Assembly: GCF_001540865.1 (NCBI RefSeq)
Contig: NC_033627.1
Coordinates: 12,208,648-12,272,647 of the forward strand
Source of the DNA: Ananas comosus
Lineage: Eukaryota > Streptophyta > Magnoliopsida > Poales > Bromeliaceae
Direction of reading: 5' to 3'
Length of the DNA stretch: 64,000 bases
Below the pieces are notes generated by a model. That model was not told the DNA's origin, did no database searches, and saw only the letters and a program-made list of their open reading frames with translations. Below are positions 11,697 to 22,625 of the stretch, piece by piece. Each line of letters begins with the position of its first letter. The stretch's first letter is position 1. The translations under genes were made by a program, and so were the position numbers.

Positions 11697-12121
11697 GGGG
11701 AAAACTTCAAAAACCTTCCTGTCGATTTCGCACTTTTTCATTTTAATACCTTTTGATTTAAAGTGTATCAAGTTATATCCTGTGGTTTCGCACTTTCTTA
11801 CTTTAGTACCCTGTGGTTTAAAGTGTATCAAGTTAGTACTCGTGGTTTTATTTTTGTATTAAGTTAGAATTCTGTGATTTTATTTTTGTATCAAATTAGT
11901 ACCCTGTGGTTTTATTTTTTTCTTAATAAAATATTAAACCACATGATACTAAAGTGAGAAAGTGTGAAAACACATGATACTAACTTGATACACTTTAAAC
12001 CACAGTATATTAAAATGAAAAAAATGCAAAACCATAAGGTACTAATTTGATATACTTTAAACCACAGGATACTAAAGTGAGAAAGGGTGAAACCACAAGG
12101 GGTATTTGAAATTTTTTTATA
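11697..12121. mobile_element. 'GTGGTTT' element with 8-bp target duplication, absent from unit 2
   Basis: Begins GGGGAAAACTTCAAAAACC; the right end is the inverse 'ggtatttgaaattttttta'. It is flanked by TATATTAT at 11689-11696 and 12122-12129. The matching place in unit 2 has one TATATTAT (24412-24419) and no element, so both the insertion and the boundaries are supported. The exact ends could shift by a base or two because the flank is AT-rich. Confidence 0.75.
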
Positions 12122-12828
12122 TATATTATATATGAAATTTAGGACGTTGAGAGGGTACATTGAAATTGCTTCCAAAAATAGATAAAGTTGTAAATATAAA
12201 AAGAAGAAATTTAGCTCCATATATTTTCACAGAAGCTTCTAAATCTGTCTATCTTCTTCTTCTTCTTCTTTTTGTAATCTTTTAAGCAGTTAATGTTTCT
12301 CTACGGCATCTCCAATGTCGTTTTCTCCATCACCCTTCCCCTTCATTCGTTTTTAATATTCTTCTTATAAATTTACAAAAAAAAATTCTTATATTTAACC
12401 CCATTTCAATTACTATTATTTTATATTAAAATTCATGTTAATTACTATTTTTTATTTACATCGAAAATTTTAAAGCATTCAGATATAGCGCTCAGAGGTC
12501 TCGATTGTAACTCGTTCCAACTAGCATTCCGTTATTTCGAACATGACTCGACTCAACTTAACCTTTGGTAATTGCAAACATGACTCCACTCAGCCTAACC
12601 TCCCGCCAGATCTCTTTATGCCAATAAACTCGACTTTACCTTTCATACCACCAAAGTCAAAACACTGATTGCAGTACAAATTATGATTGAGAGATCGAAA
12701 GAGAGTTCGAGTGATCCGCTCTCTCTATCATATGTCAAAACAAATAAAAAAAGTTAGCTAAGAATTTAAGAAAAATACACCTATGGTACACCACTTAATA
12801 GGTATGAAATGATTAGTATCAGATTCAA

Positions 12829-13448
12829 ATAAGGATGCAAACGGACAGATCTGGGGGTGGGAGCCACACCCCGCTTGCCGCCCCGACTAGCAAAATTTCG
12901 CCTTGCCTTCCACCCCGAATCCGTGATAGGTTAAAATATATCCCATAATCCGTCCCGTCTCGTAACCCGCATTCCGCCGGCGTCCCGAATTCGCCCCACC
13001 AACTAATATTTTTTATAAAATTATAATATTATTAATATTTTTGTAAAATATAAATTAATAATTTATAATAATATTATATATATAATTACAGCATTAATTA
13101 TAAAAATTAAAAATATCAATCACAATTCGAAATAAAATTCAGAAGTTTCAAATACATGAGTAATGAGAGCACTAATTTATTTATATTTTGACTTTTTTTT
13201 ACAAATATATTATTTTTTAGAAATATTTTTTAAAATATAAATAGTTTTCGAGGAGGATTCGGAGTGGATAATGGTGGGGCAGGTGCGGGACGGGTCAAAA
13301 TTTCTTTCGTTTTCTGCCTTAAATTCGTCTCGAATCATAAAATTTATCACGTTTTCTACTCCAAATCCGTTTATTTCTTCCCGTTTACTATCTCATTCGG
13401 AACGGATCAGAGCGAAAGCTCTACCGACTCGGATCCGTTTGCGTCTCT
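12829..13448. mobile_element. hAT-like non-autonomous transposon, absent from unit 2
   Basis: Flanked by AGATTCAA at 12821-12828 and 13449-13456. Unit 2 has a single cognate ACAATCAA at 25592-25599. Subterminal inverted repeats are GATGCAAACGGA on the left and, inverted, GACGCAAACGGA on the right. The interior is rich in 'ccccgaatccgt' type phrases around an AT-rich core. There is no transposase frame; the open frame at 13264-13461 crosses the element end. Confidence 0.8.
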
Positions 13449-13743
13449 AGATTCAAGATAATCAAATCATATTCAATGATCCGCTATTAATGGAATTGAA
13501 AAAATTTACTATTCATATTCAGCGATTTGACTGATTAGAAATATCATATCAATAATATGACCGCAACCTTCCAGTTTTATGTTCCTAAGTTGTCGACATA
13601 AATGATTTTTTTTAGTAATCATAAATTTAATAAGCTCTAATAAAAATCATAAAAACAAGCAAAACTCGTACTTTTCTTTTCCTTTTTTTTTTTGTCGCAT
13701 TTTTATTGACTCCAAAGTCCACAGCGCGTGCCCACCGTGGTGC

Positions 13744-13756
13744 TATTATATATACA
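13744..13756 (+). promoter_or_regulatory. Putative TATA box of the first acyl-activating enzyme gene
   Basis: TATTATATATA lies ~117 bases before the ATG at 13873. The same motif at a similar distance precedes the second gene (25871-25884), and the sequence around it is conserved between the units. Confidence 0.5.
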
Positions 13757-13822
13757 ACATCACAATAATGCATTATCACCATCATCATCATCATCATCTC
13801 CTCCGCCTCTTCCAACATTCGC

Positions 13823-13866
<44 letters not shown>
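13823..13866 (+). repeat. (GT)n(GA)n microsatellite in the 5' leader
   Basis: About 8 GT then 14 GA units sit just before the start codon at 13873. Unit 2 has only a short GA run in the same place, so the tract has expanded or contracted since duplication. Confidence 0.75.
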
Positions 13867-13869
<3 letters not shown>

Positions 13870-13872
13870 GCC

Positions 13873-16539
13873 ATGGATGAGCTCGGGGCGAACGCGACGA
13901 ACAGCGCGCCGCTGACGCCGCTAGGGTTTCTGGAGCGCGCGGCGTTGGTGCACGGGGATCGGGCGTCGGTGGTGTACCGCGACACGGTGTACACCTGGTC
14001 CCAGACCCTGCGCCGCTGCCTCCGCCTCGCCTCCGCCCTCGTCTCCCTCGGCATTTCCCCCGGCGACGTCGTACGTACTTACTTACTCTCCCTATTCGCT
14101 TCGCTTCTCCTTAATTTGTTGATTCGATGGTTCCCTCGATTGCGAACACGCCCGCTTCCCCCACCCAAAATCCCATCTTTGTCTCTGTTTCCACGTTGAT
14201 TATCTCAACTATTTAGATCCCAATATCTCATTTCCGAACCCCCAAACTTTCAATATCTCAAACTTTTTCCCCACAATTTCATCCCCAGAATCGCAAAATC
14301 CCATCTTTTTTGCCGATCTCTCAATATCTTGTTTTTNCAGAATCGCAAAATCCCATCTTTTTTGCCGATCTCTCAATATCTTGTTTTTTCTTTTTTTTTT
14401 TTGGGTTTTGATTTGCTACAGGTCTCTCTTTTCCCTAAATTACATAAAAATTCACCGTCAAAACTCGATTTTTTATTTTCCTCCTATCACAATAAAATTT
14501 ACATTTTGTTTTCTTTTAAAATAAAAAATATTCACTTCGCCCTTTGCCTTTAATAATTCGATAGGATTCCGTTTATAAAATATTATTATATATTTTTTAT
14601 GCCAAAAATATCTTTAGCTTTATCTTCTGTAAACATGATAAAAAAAGTGCAAAATAGTGAGGAACAAAATGATCATTTTATTGTCACGGTTCACACCGTA
14701 CTCCTTGTGAATATTTTTTTATTTTATAAAATAATAAAATATAGATTTTTAAATGACAGGAGAAAAAATGAAAAATTGAATTTTGACATGTGGATTTTAT
14801 GTAATTTAGCCTTTTTTTTTGTGTTTTATTTTTTTTTAGAAATAAATAATATGCTATCTGTTTCATTTATTTTATTTAAAAATAAAATTAGCTGAAAATA
14901 TGAATCAATTAGGATTCAAACTTGGGTCTCGGATTACCGACCACTAAGCAGCCACTTGCTTAGGACAGTTGGTTTTTTTTGTGTTTTGTTGTCTCCTCTC
15001 CTCCCCTAACAACAACAACAACAACAACATGATGATGATAATGATGATGATGATGGACAGGTGTCTGTGTTGGCGCCGAACATACCGGCGATGTACGAGA
15101 TGCACTTCGGCGTGCCGATGAGCGGCGCCGTGCTGAACACCATCAACACCCGCCTCGACCCCCGCACCGTCTCCGTCCTCCTCCGCCACTCCTCCTCCAA
15201 GCTCGTCTTCGTCGACCCCCTCTCCCTCCCCATCCTCCTCTCCGCGCTCCCCCTCCTCCCCGCCTCCCACCCCCCTCCCCTCGTCGTCCCCATCGACGAC
15301 CCCTACGAGCACGAACAAGCCCCTCCACTGCACTCCTTCCCCACCACCTACGAGAAGCTCCTCGAGGAGAAGGGCGACCCGGAGTTCCAGTGGGTGCGGC
15401 CGCGGAGCGAGTGGGACCCCATGGTGCTCAACTACACCTCAGGGACGACCTCGGCGCCGAAGGGGGTGGTGCACTGCCACCGGGGCCTGTTCCTGGTCAC
15501 CGTCGACTCGCTGGTGGACTGGTCGGTGCCGCCGCACCCGGTGTTCCTCTGGACGCTGCCCATGTTCCACACCAACGGCTGGTCCTTCCCTTGGGGCGTC
15601 GCCGCCGTCGCCGGCACCAACGTCTGCCTCCGCCGCGTCGACGCTCCCGCCGTCTTCTCCGCCCTCCGCCGCCACCGCTGCACCCACATGTGCGGCGCCC
15701 CCGTCGTCCTCAACATGCTCGCCAACTCCCCCCACTCCGACCCCGACCCCGACTCCGCCCCCGTCAACGTCCTCACCGCCGGCGCGCCCCCGCCGGCCGC
15801 CGTGCTCCACCGCGCGGAGAAGCTCGGGTTCCGCGTCAGCCACGGGTACGGCCTCACGGAGACGGCGGGGCTGGCGGTGTCGTGCGCGTGGAAGGGGGAG
15901 TGGGACCGGCTCCCCGCGCTGGAGCGCGCGCGGCTGAAGGCGCGGCAGGGCGTGCGCACGCCCTGCATGGCGGCCGTCGACGTGGTGGACCCCGCCACCG
16001 GCCGCCCCGTCCCGCGCGACGGCGCCGCCGTGGGCGAGATCGTCCTCCGCGGCGGCTGCATCATGCTCGGCTACCTGAAAGACGCAGCGGCGACCGCGCA
16101 GGTGATCCGCGGCGACGGGTGGTTCTACACGGGCGACGTCGCGGTCATGCACCCGGACGGGTACCTGGAGATCAAGGACCGGTCCAAGGACGTGATCATC
16201 AGCGGCGGGGAGAACATCAGCAGCGTGGAGGTGGAGTCGATCCTTTACGGTCACCCGGCCGTGGACGAGGCGGCGGTGGTCGCTCGTCCGGACGAGTTCT
16301 GGGGCGAGACCCCTTGCGCCTTCGTCAGCCTCAAGAGAAAGCAGCAGGAGAAGCAAGAACAGCCGACGGCGGAGGAGGTGATCGCGTGGTGCAGGGAGCG
16401 AATGCCGCACTACATGGTGCCGAAGACGGTAGTGTTCGAGGAGGAGCTGCCAAAGACGTCCACGGGCAAGATTCTGAAGTACGTGCTCCGCAGCAAGGCC
16501 AAACAGATGGGCCCCAGGACCAGCAGCAGCCGTTTGTGA
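13873..16539 (+). CDS. Peroxisomal acyl-activating enzyme (AMP-forming acyl-CoA ligase), copy 1
   Basis: Two exons, 13873-14070 and 15061-16539, joined by a 990-bp GT..AG intron, give 558 residues. The join reads through GDV/VSVLAPN as in plant clade VI acyl-activating enzymes (AAE1, benzoyl- or cinnamoyl-CoA ligase type). Visible family motifs are the ATP P-loop YTSGTTSAPKG at 191-201, GYGLTE at 328-333, YTGD at 422-425 and the C-terminal catalytic lysine in STGK at 536. The enzyme would activate a carboxylic acid as an acyl-adenylate and pass it to coenzyme A. It ends SRL, a strong plant peroxisomal type-1 signal, so it probably feeds peroxisomal side-chain shortening of fatty or aromatic acids. 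The exact substrate cannot be told. The intron holds a SINE fragment and an assembly N at 14337. GC at third codon positions is very high. Confidence 0.93.
14836..14972 (-). mobile_element. SINE in intron 1 of the first acyl-activating enzyme gene
   Basis: The plus strand reads 'atatgctatctgtttcatttatttta' to 'gccacttgcttaggacagttggt', the inverse of the SINE consensus with substitutions. Unit 2's intron (458 bp) lacks it, which explains part of the length difference. Confidence 0.6.
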
Positions 16540-16983
16540 CCGACGATATATATATATATATATATCATATAATTGAGTGGCTTTACTTACGCAAAATAAT
16601 AAGTAAAAACCAAAAAAAAAAAAAAAGAAAAAAAAGAAGAAGAAGAGAGAATGCATGTTGTTACTATTTGGAAAATGCTCTTGCATACAAATAAATTATG
16701 CCACTCGCTGGATGTATTTCTATTTTGAAATTAATAGTCATGTTTATTTTCTTGTGATTTATACTTTTTCTAGTATTGTCTCTATTTGTAAGTATAATTT
16801 TACTGATTATGATTATTATTGTTATATACAAAGACTGCTGATGTGTTGACAAATATAATACATTTGTCTCTCAGAAGAAATATGTTTAAAAATTTCTTCC
16901 CAGAGACTTGCTTCACACTCACTCGGGTCAAGTCTTCGCCAGTAAATAAGTGGTTGGTAGTGTTTTTTTTTGGTATTTTTTTA
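16540..16983 (+). other. 3' flank of the first acyl-activating enzyme gene
   Basis: Starts with a short (TA)n tract (16549-16566), then sequence conserved with 28120-28540 of unit 2, including 'gactcgctggatgtattt' type blocks. This is probably 3' untranslated region and downstream flank. No gene. Confidence 0.5.
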
Positions 16984-17058
16984 AATGAAAAATAGGGTAG
17001 CATAACAAATAAAATAAATGAAGCGGGCAGCATACTACTATCTCTTAAAAAAAATAAT
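16984..17058 (+). mobile_element. SINE 3' fragment
   Basis: Carries only the 3' half of the SINE consensus, with 'aaataaaataaatgaagcgggcagc' and 'tatctcttaaaaaaaat'. The tRNA-like head is missing. Confidence 0.5.
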
Positions 17059-17070
17059 AATAATGATAGA

Positions 17071-17247
17071 GAGAGCTTTGGTTGGTATACATAAATTTAT
17101 ATAAGCAGCATATTTATTAATAATTATATGGAGAGTTTTGATTGGTATACATAAATTTATATAAACAACACACTTATTAATAATTATATGGAGAGTTTCG
17201 ATTGGTATACATAAACTTACATAAGCAGCACACTTATTAATGTATCT
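17071..17247. repeat. 60-bp minisatellite, three units
   Basis: Units start at 17071, 17131 and 17191, each beginning GAGAG and containing 'ttggtatacataaa' and 'ataagcagcacacttattaat'. Unit 2 of the segmental duplication has only one such unit (about 28568-28630). The array is also open on the minus strand (17038-17256), which explains a repetitive but non-genic translation. Confidence 0.85.
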
Positions 17248-17360
17248 GCTGTACATACGAACAATNTGTTATTTTTTTTTTTTTTTTTTTTTTTTTTTTG
17301 GCGTCAAAAGTAATAATATCTAGAACGGACAAATTAGGTGAATTGAAAAATATTGAGCAC

Positions 17361-17503
17361 CACCGATCGTTTCTAGAGCAAGTGGCAAAGGAATTGATGG
17401 TTGATATCCGAGATTCAAGTTTGAATTCTAATTGATTCATATTTTCAGTTAAATTTATTTTTAAATGAAATAAACGAAAAAGGGTAGCGTACTATCTAAA
17501 AGT
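17361..17503 (+). mobile_element. tRNA-derived SINE
   Basis: Nearly full length: CGATCGTTTCTAGAGCAAGT head, 'aagtttgaattctaattgattcat' B-box region, and 'gggtagcgtactatctaaaa' tail. Confidence 0.7.
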
Positions 17504-17689
17504 AAATGATTCTTTTGAAATTTAAATAACGTTTTAGTTGTCTTTATTGATGAGGCCATGAGGGCTGTGATGTTTTTCTTTATTATTATTATTTTTTATT
17601 TTTTATAGCTAGGAAAATAGTTTTAAGTGGGACTGTGGGACAGTGGAAGTGGAGTGAGTGACGGTTATATTGACCAAGTGGTGCTTTCT

Positions 17690-17881
17690 TACTGCATGCG
17701 GATGTCAATGGACACGGGTATCTAAAATTTTATCCGAATTCGAACCCGAAAAAAACGGATATATTCGATGCTAAATAGATATGAATTCAGATATGGATAT
17801 CAAAAATAGAAACCTGACGGATATGGATTTTGACTGTACCAGACCCAAATCCGAACCCGATTCGAATCCGAATTTATTTTG

Positions 17882-17922
<41 letters not shown>
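17690..17922. mobile_element. Insertion with 'ccgaatccgaaccc' phrases, absent from unit 2
   Basis: Unit 2 runs from 'ttgaccaagtggtgcattctta' straight into 'tttcttagtctatg'. Unit 1 has ~230 extra bases here, rich in 'atccgaacccgaa' type phrases and ending in a (TA)n run. TTCTTA may be the target duplication. Class uncertain; hAT-like is possible. Confidence 0.5.
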
Positions 17923-17923
<1 letters not shown>

Positions 17924-18249
17924 TTAGTCTATGATATAATATTATTTATTTATTTATTTTATTATATATAGAGGGTAACAATAACAATGTTATGATATGG
18001 GCAAGTGAATAGAAATGTCGATATGGGAACCACATGCATGTGATGATGTGAGACACATTTTTATACATAAAGAGAAGTATAAATTTTCAAATCAAGGTCT
18101 AGTTTGATACTATGGTGATTAAAATCACTTTTCATATTTTAAAAATTTTGACTTTAATAGAGTTTCTGCTTTTTTCTTCAATAATATAAAATTATGGTGG
18201 TCAAAACTATTGTGGTGGAACGGCAAAATATTTAGAATAACTGCATTAT

Positions 18250-18697
18250 GGCCAATTTGCATAAAAAATCCACTTATTTTGGGCTTTTGCAAAACTGGAC
18301 TATCTTTTTCGTTTTTGTAGATTCGGTCCGTTTTTTCAGCAAATTAACCAAAATACTCTTATTACTTTTTCTCTTTCCTCTTTCTCTCTTCTTTTGCACT
18401 GTTTTTCCTCTTGTTGCACCATTTTTTCTCCTGTTACACTATTTTTTATCTTAAACTGCACCCCTTTAAGAGATATAAAAAGGTATAAGGGTGTCTCCGC
18501 TCCGTCTCCGCCGCTCTCTGGGAAGAGAAAGAAAAAAGAACGAGAGAAACAAAGAGGAGAGAGAAAGAGGAAAGAGAAAAAAGTATAAGGGTATTTTGGT
18601 CAGTTTGCTGAAAAAACGGACCGAATTTGCAAAAACGAAAAAGGTGGCCCAGTTTTGCAAAAGTCCAAAATAAATAGATTTTTTATGCAAATTGGCC
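18250..18697. mobile_element. Mutator-like MITE with 9-bp target duplication
   Basis: Starts GGCCAATTTGCATAAAAAAT and ends with its inverse, ATGCAAATTGGCC. The arms remain complementary for well over 100 bases. Perfect 9-bp direct repeats CTGCATTAT flank it (18241-18249, 18698-18706), and the empty site in unit 2 carries one copy (30430-30438). Long inverted arms plus a 9-bp duplication are the hallmarks of Mutator-like elements. No transposase is present. Confidence 0.88.
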
Positions 18698-18864
18698 CTG
18701 CATTATTGGTTCCCAACATTTTACCTTTTTTTTATTTTTTATTTTGGCCCCCAAACTTGCGTCTAATCATGTTAAACCGAGTCTCGCTACCCTAAATATT
18801 ATTCTTTACATCTACAATCTTCTCGATCACGCATATGATATCTGCTGTCACTTTTAGAATATTT

Positions 18865-19093
18865 AGGCTTAGTTTGGTATTGAGGTCTATCTGACGCTAT
18901 TAGATAAAATGGAGTCGAGGAAAAAGTATATAGGGATATACTTCTGCGTTCTCCGGTGGGACTGCAGAAAATATATCGTAACCGATTCATCGCGATATGC
19001 GGAACGCAATATTACGTAAGGAAACAAAAGTATTTTTCCAACGTACTTTCTCACCGCACGTAATGCAATCTCCCCGCAATCCCAAACGAAGCC
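18865..19093. mobile_element. Tourist-like MITE (PIF/Harbinger), TTA target duplication
   Basis: Starts GGCTTAGTTTGGTATTG and ends CAATCCCAAACGAAGCC, inverted ends with two mismatches. It is flanked by TTA at 18862-18864 and 19094-19096. Unit 2 has one TTA at 30594-30596 and no insertion. A related, less complete copy lies at 46892-47128. Confidence 0.85.
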
Positions 19094-19096
19094 TTA

Positions 19097-19846
19097 GTAT
19101 TCTTAATAGCAAGTCCGACGTATCACTAAATTTTCGTAAACAAACTTAAAAAAATTATCATCAGAATTAATTCATAAACCTGATCTATACACGTAGAAGT
19201 ATTTTATTGGAGTTGACATAGTCTACTTTATCAACGTAAGAAAAAACAATTAAATATTTGAGATCCCACCAAAATGAAATGCAAAGCTTAGAAATCTAGT
19301 AGCCAAAACTAAAAGATCAAGCACGAAAAGTTCAAAAAATAATAATAATAAAGAAAATAAAGATTAGCGACAAATAGTGTAATTAACCTTTTAATCTATG
19401 TTTGTTCTTTGACTATTATGTCACGCTACCATGTTTTTCAAAAAAGAAAGAAAAAAACTCTATGCTACTACATAGATGGGTAGTTATTAAAATGCAATAA
19501 AGGTCACATTTTTCATCAAGATTACGAGATTATTAGGTGCAATAGTGTAAAGCGGGGGGTCAAGTAACATGGAACGGGGATTCAAAAATAATAACCTAAG
19601 ATTTCGTTTTTTCTTTTTTTAAATCTTTTAAGCTAAATATTAGGTGCAATATTTTTTATTTTTTAGAGAGATAAAGTGTAAATTTTTAAATGATAGGGAG
19701 AGAAAGTGAAAAATTAAATTTTGCTAGAAGGATTTTCAGTAATTTAGCCTTTTATTTTTTTATTTTTTTAAAAAAAAAGAAATAGATGAAATGTTGCCTT
19801 TATATTTCGACTAATATTATAAAATAAGTAAAGTTACCAGCACATT
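19097..19846. other. Flank conserved between the tandem units, no gene
   Basis: Parallels 30597-31020 and 31676-31860 of unit 2, including 'aacctgatctatacacgtagaagt' and 'gtcacgctaccatgtttttcaaa' blocks. No open frame worth calling. Confidence 0.5.
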
Positions 19847-21147
19847 TGTCACGTCCCGGATTACAGCGGAAACCCGGGTTACGTCAACAGATCCGCCGCA
19901 TGCATAAGGATACACCTTATACATACGAAGCGTCAACAAAATTAACTAAAATCTAATAATAATAGGTATCAGAGAAAAATAAAACTATATACTATAATAA
20001 CACTGTAACGATTTACAATCATCATCACACTGGTCTTCAAAATGGTACAATATTTCTGACCACTCCAAGTATCAAAACACTGTATAGGCTGCTCACTAAT
20101 AGGTGGTCCAACTATACACACAAGAAGGGTAGGAGATACTAACTATCCACGATCCCCTTATCTCGACAGTCGCTGGTGCTGAAGGCTTTGAAATAAAATA
20201 TTAAATAAGAAGGTATGAGAACTATAATCAATAGTTCCCAGTGGATACGATCATCAATGTCGGCGATCTACACCACGAGGTCTATAAGAAGCAGAAATAG
20301 TAAATACTGAGCAATATGAAGGAACAGATATTAATAGGAATAATTGCTGAAAATAACTGCTACTATCATATCTCTACAATATAGCTGGAATTGTAAATTA
20401 TGTTTTGCATGCATTAATTAGAGATTAAATAAAATATTACAATAATGCTCAATCATAGTGACCGACTCAACAGTCAGGTCTAGCCTGCGCCACCTCGTGT
20501 CCACCACCCACCTATAATGGTCCGCTACCACGCAGGCTACTGTTTGCCCCATGCCATAATAATATCTCATAACCCAACCTCCGGAGTGGTACTGGCGGGA
20601 CGCTACCCCAACCGAGTATAGTATCACTGTCAAACTCAAAATAGCATGCAGGCTGTGATCAAATGCGATGATCAAACAGATCATGATAATACTGTTATAC
20701 TGTGCAAAATATAGTTATACTCTACACTATCTGTAGCTGTCTATTGACTTTTAGAAAAATATCACATATATATGTGTCTCAATTTATTATATTGGTAGGT
20801 ATCAAAATATCACTATTTATCTTAACTATGTCAACAGTTCATCTCACAGGCTAAATAATGTAATATGGATATAGAAATTAGTCCGCCAATTTTGATAATA
20901 CGGAACCCACCTATTACGCAAATCCAATGAAATGAACAGTAGACAGGATAGTAGCCACAACACTCTAAGATAGCTCGAAAATCTCTCGTCAAAATTACGC
21001 GAAATCCACTCCATGAAGTCGAAAAGGTAAAAATACACGTGCGCGCACTCGACTCGCTCGTTCGCTCGCCTCGCTCGCTCGCTCGTAAGAATGAAACCAA
21101 GTTTTTCCTTCTTCCCTGTTAATTAATTTTGTGCTCAAAACCTCCCT

Positions 21148-21189
<42 letters not shown>

Positions 21190-22206
21190 CTTAGCAACAA
21201 AAAAGAAAATGATAAGGATGGGGAATAGCACGTGGATTCTACCGCTTAATAAAGTAAAATTGCCAACAAGCCCCTCTATAACTAAGTATTTGTTGCTAGC
21301 CGAACGTTCTCATCCTTGACCTGGTCAAAGATCTCCCTCGGAAAAGTGCGCAGGGATGTGGAACGACTACGATTAGTGACCCTCGAAGTTTGCGCTCTTC
21401 GATTAGATCAAGCGATTCGGCTAATGAGGGATCGGATTAGCTGAGTTCGAAACTTTTACTGTAAAATCAGTTCGGCTGGATGAGCCGAATCTACGGACTG
21501 TGTGAAAACTGGGGTTGGCCGAAGGAACCGAATGAATGGAAAACACAGTAGTTGGTCGGCCGAAAAAGCTGAATTACCTTTATATATATTGAATTTGACT
21601 GGTGGAAAAAGAACAAGGGTCGTGTGTGCCTGAAGGCATACAGACTCGGTTGATCTAATCTAATTCTACTCCTAGGAAAAGCAGTAAATGCTGGAAAGTA
21701 AAGGATTACAAGTAGACTACTCTTAAAAAATGCAGAGAAATTGTAAAGAAAATAAAGGTGGTCTTCTATTCTCGGAAAAAAATACCTCTTTCTAGGACGT
21801 TATTGGCTTATTTATAGATCGCCTTTGTTGATCAGTTATTGTCTATTCATGATCGGCCACTACTCTTGTTTTTCCGGGCCACTTTCAACCGATCAGAACC
21901 GCTTGTGTAACCGCTCGCGGCTACTGTAACTTTACTTAATTTGTGCGGTGATTACTTAGAATTTCTTTCGATACTCTTGGTGCACAATAAAATCCTTATC
22001 ATTAAAGAACAGTGTTGAGTGGAGTACCGATGCACCACTTGGATGTGTCTTATTGGCCCAACAGTATTCAACTTTAGTCGTCTACAATATAAATTTTGAG
22101 TTTCAAAGTCCGTTTTTACGTCTATTTTGCGCAAAACGTTTCCAATTCAATCAAGCATAAACTTATACTGTAACTTTGCCAATTTGTTAAGGTTCAATAT
22201 ATCATA
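19847..22206. mobile_element. Solo-LTR-like insertion, 2.36 kb, 5-bp target duplication
   Basis: Begins TGTCACGTCCCGGATTACAG, a typical start of long terminal repeats of plant Ty3/gypsy retrotransposons. It is flanked by ACATT at 19842-19846 and 22207-22211. The matching place in unit 2 (about 31854-31876, 'cacgcattgcgac') is uninterrupted. I see no gag, pol, primer-binding site or polypurine tract. It contains (CT)n near 21153-21186 and a 'tcgctcg' repeat near 21050-21085. The 3' end reads ATCATA rather than the expected CA, so the exact right boundary or the class is less certain. Confidence 0.65.
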
Positions 22207-22317
22207 ACATTGCAGCGGACTAATATTATAAAAGACAGAAGATTGATAAAATAAAAATTTTTAAATTTTTTAACTTACATGAGACATCAATAAATATAAA
22301 TAGTATGAGAAAAAAAA

Positions 22318-22625
22318 AAAGAAAAAACTTTAAATATTACCCCTATGGTTTTGCACTTTTTTATTTTAATACCCTATAATTTAAAGTGTATCAATTTAGT
22401 ACCCTGTAATTTTTTTTTTCTTTTCGTCACTCCCTATGTTAACTTTTTCGTTAAATCATATACAAAAAACTTTAGATTGAATATCACGTTAGTACCTTTT
22501 AGCTTTAACTTTGTTACTGATTTAACTAAATAAATTAGTGGAGAAGATAATAAAAAATTAAACCACGTGGTATTAAAGTGAAAAAATATGAAACCACTGG
22601 AATAGTATTTAAGTATTTCCCAAAG
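22318..22625. repeat. 'GTGGTTT' element shared by both tandem units
   Basis: Begins 'aaaaaactttaaatattacccc' and ends 'gtatttaagtatttccc'. The matching copy in unit 2 starts at 31960, so this insertion predates the duplication. Confidence 0.65.

Larger units (their letters stand above)
11170..22620. repeat. Tandem segmental duplication, unit 1 (contains first acyl-activating enzyme gene)
   Basis: From 'ttgaggagcaatata' near 11179 the sequence parallels 23898 onward through the gene, its 3' flank and up to the 'GTGGTTT' element at 22320-22620 (unit 2: 31960-32140). Similarity is high by eye in exons and clear in flanks. Unit 1 is longer mainly because of insertions at 11697-12121, 12829-13448, 17690-17922, 18250-18697, 18865-19093 and 19847-22206. 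Confidence 0.85.

Noticed and set aside
15439..16686. 415-codon minus-strand open frame, and a 434-codon plus-strand frame at 15390-16694
   Set aside because: Both are shadows of the first acyl-activating enzyme exon 2 for the same reason; equivalents occur in the duplicate.
17071..17247. Possible CRISPR-like array
   Set aside because: Units are contiguous with no unique spacers and the genome is a plant nucleus; it is a minisatellite.
20418..21231. Minus-strand frames within the LTR-like insertion
   Set aside because: Short, overlapping frames without gag or pol motifs; one is a (GA)n-encoded Arg-Glu repeat.
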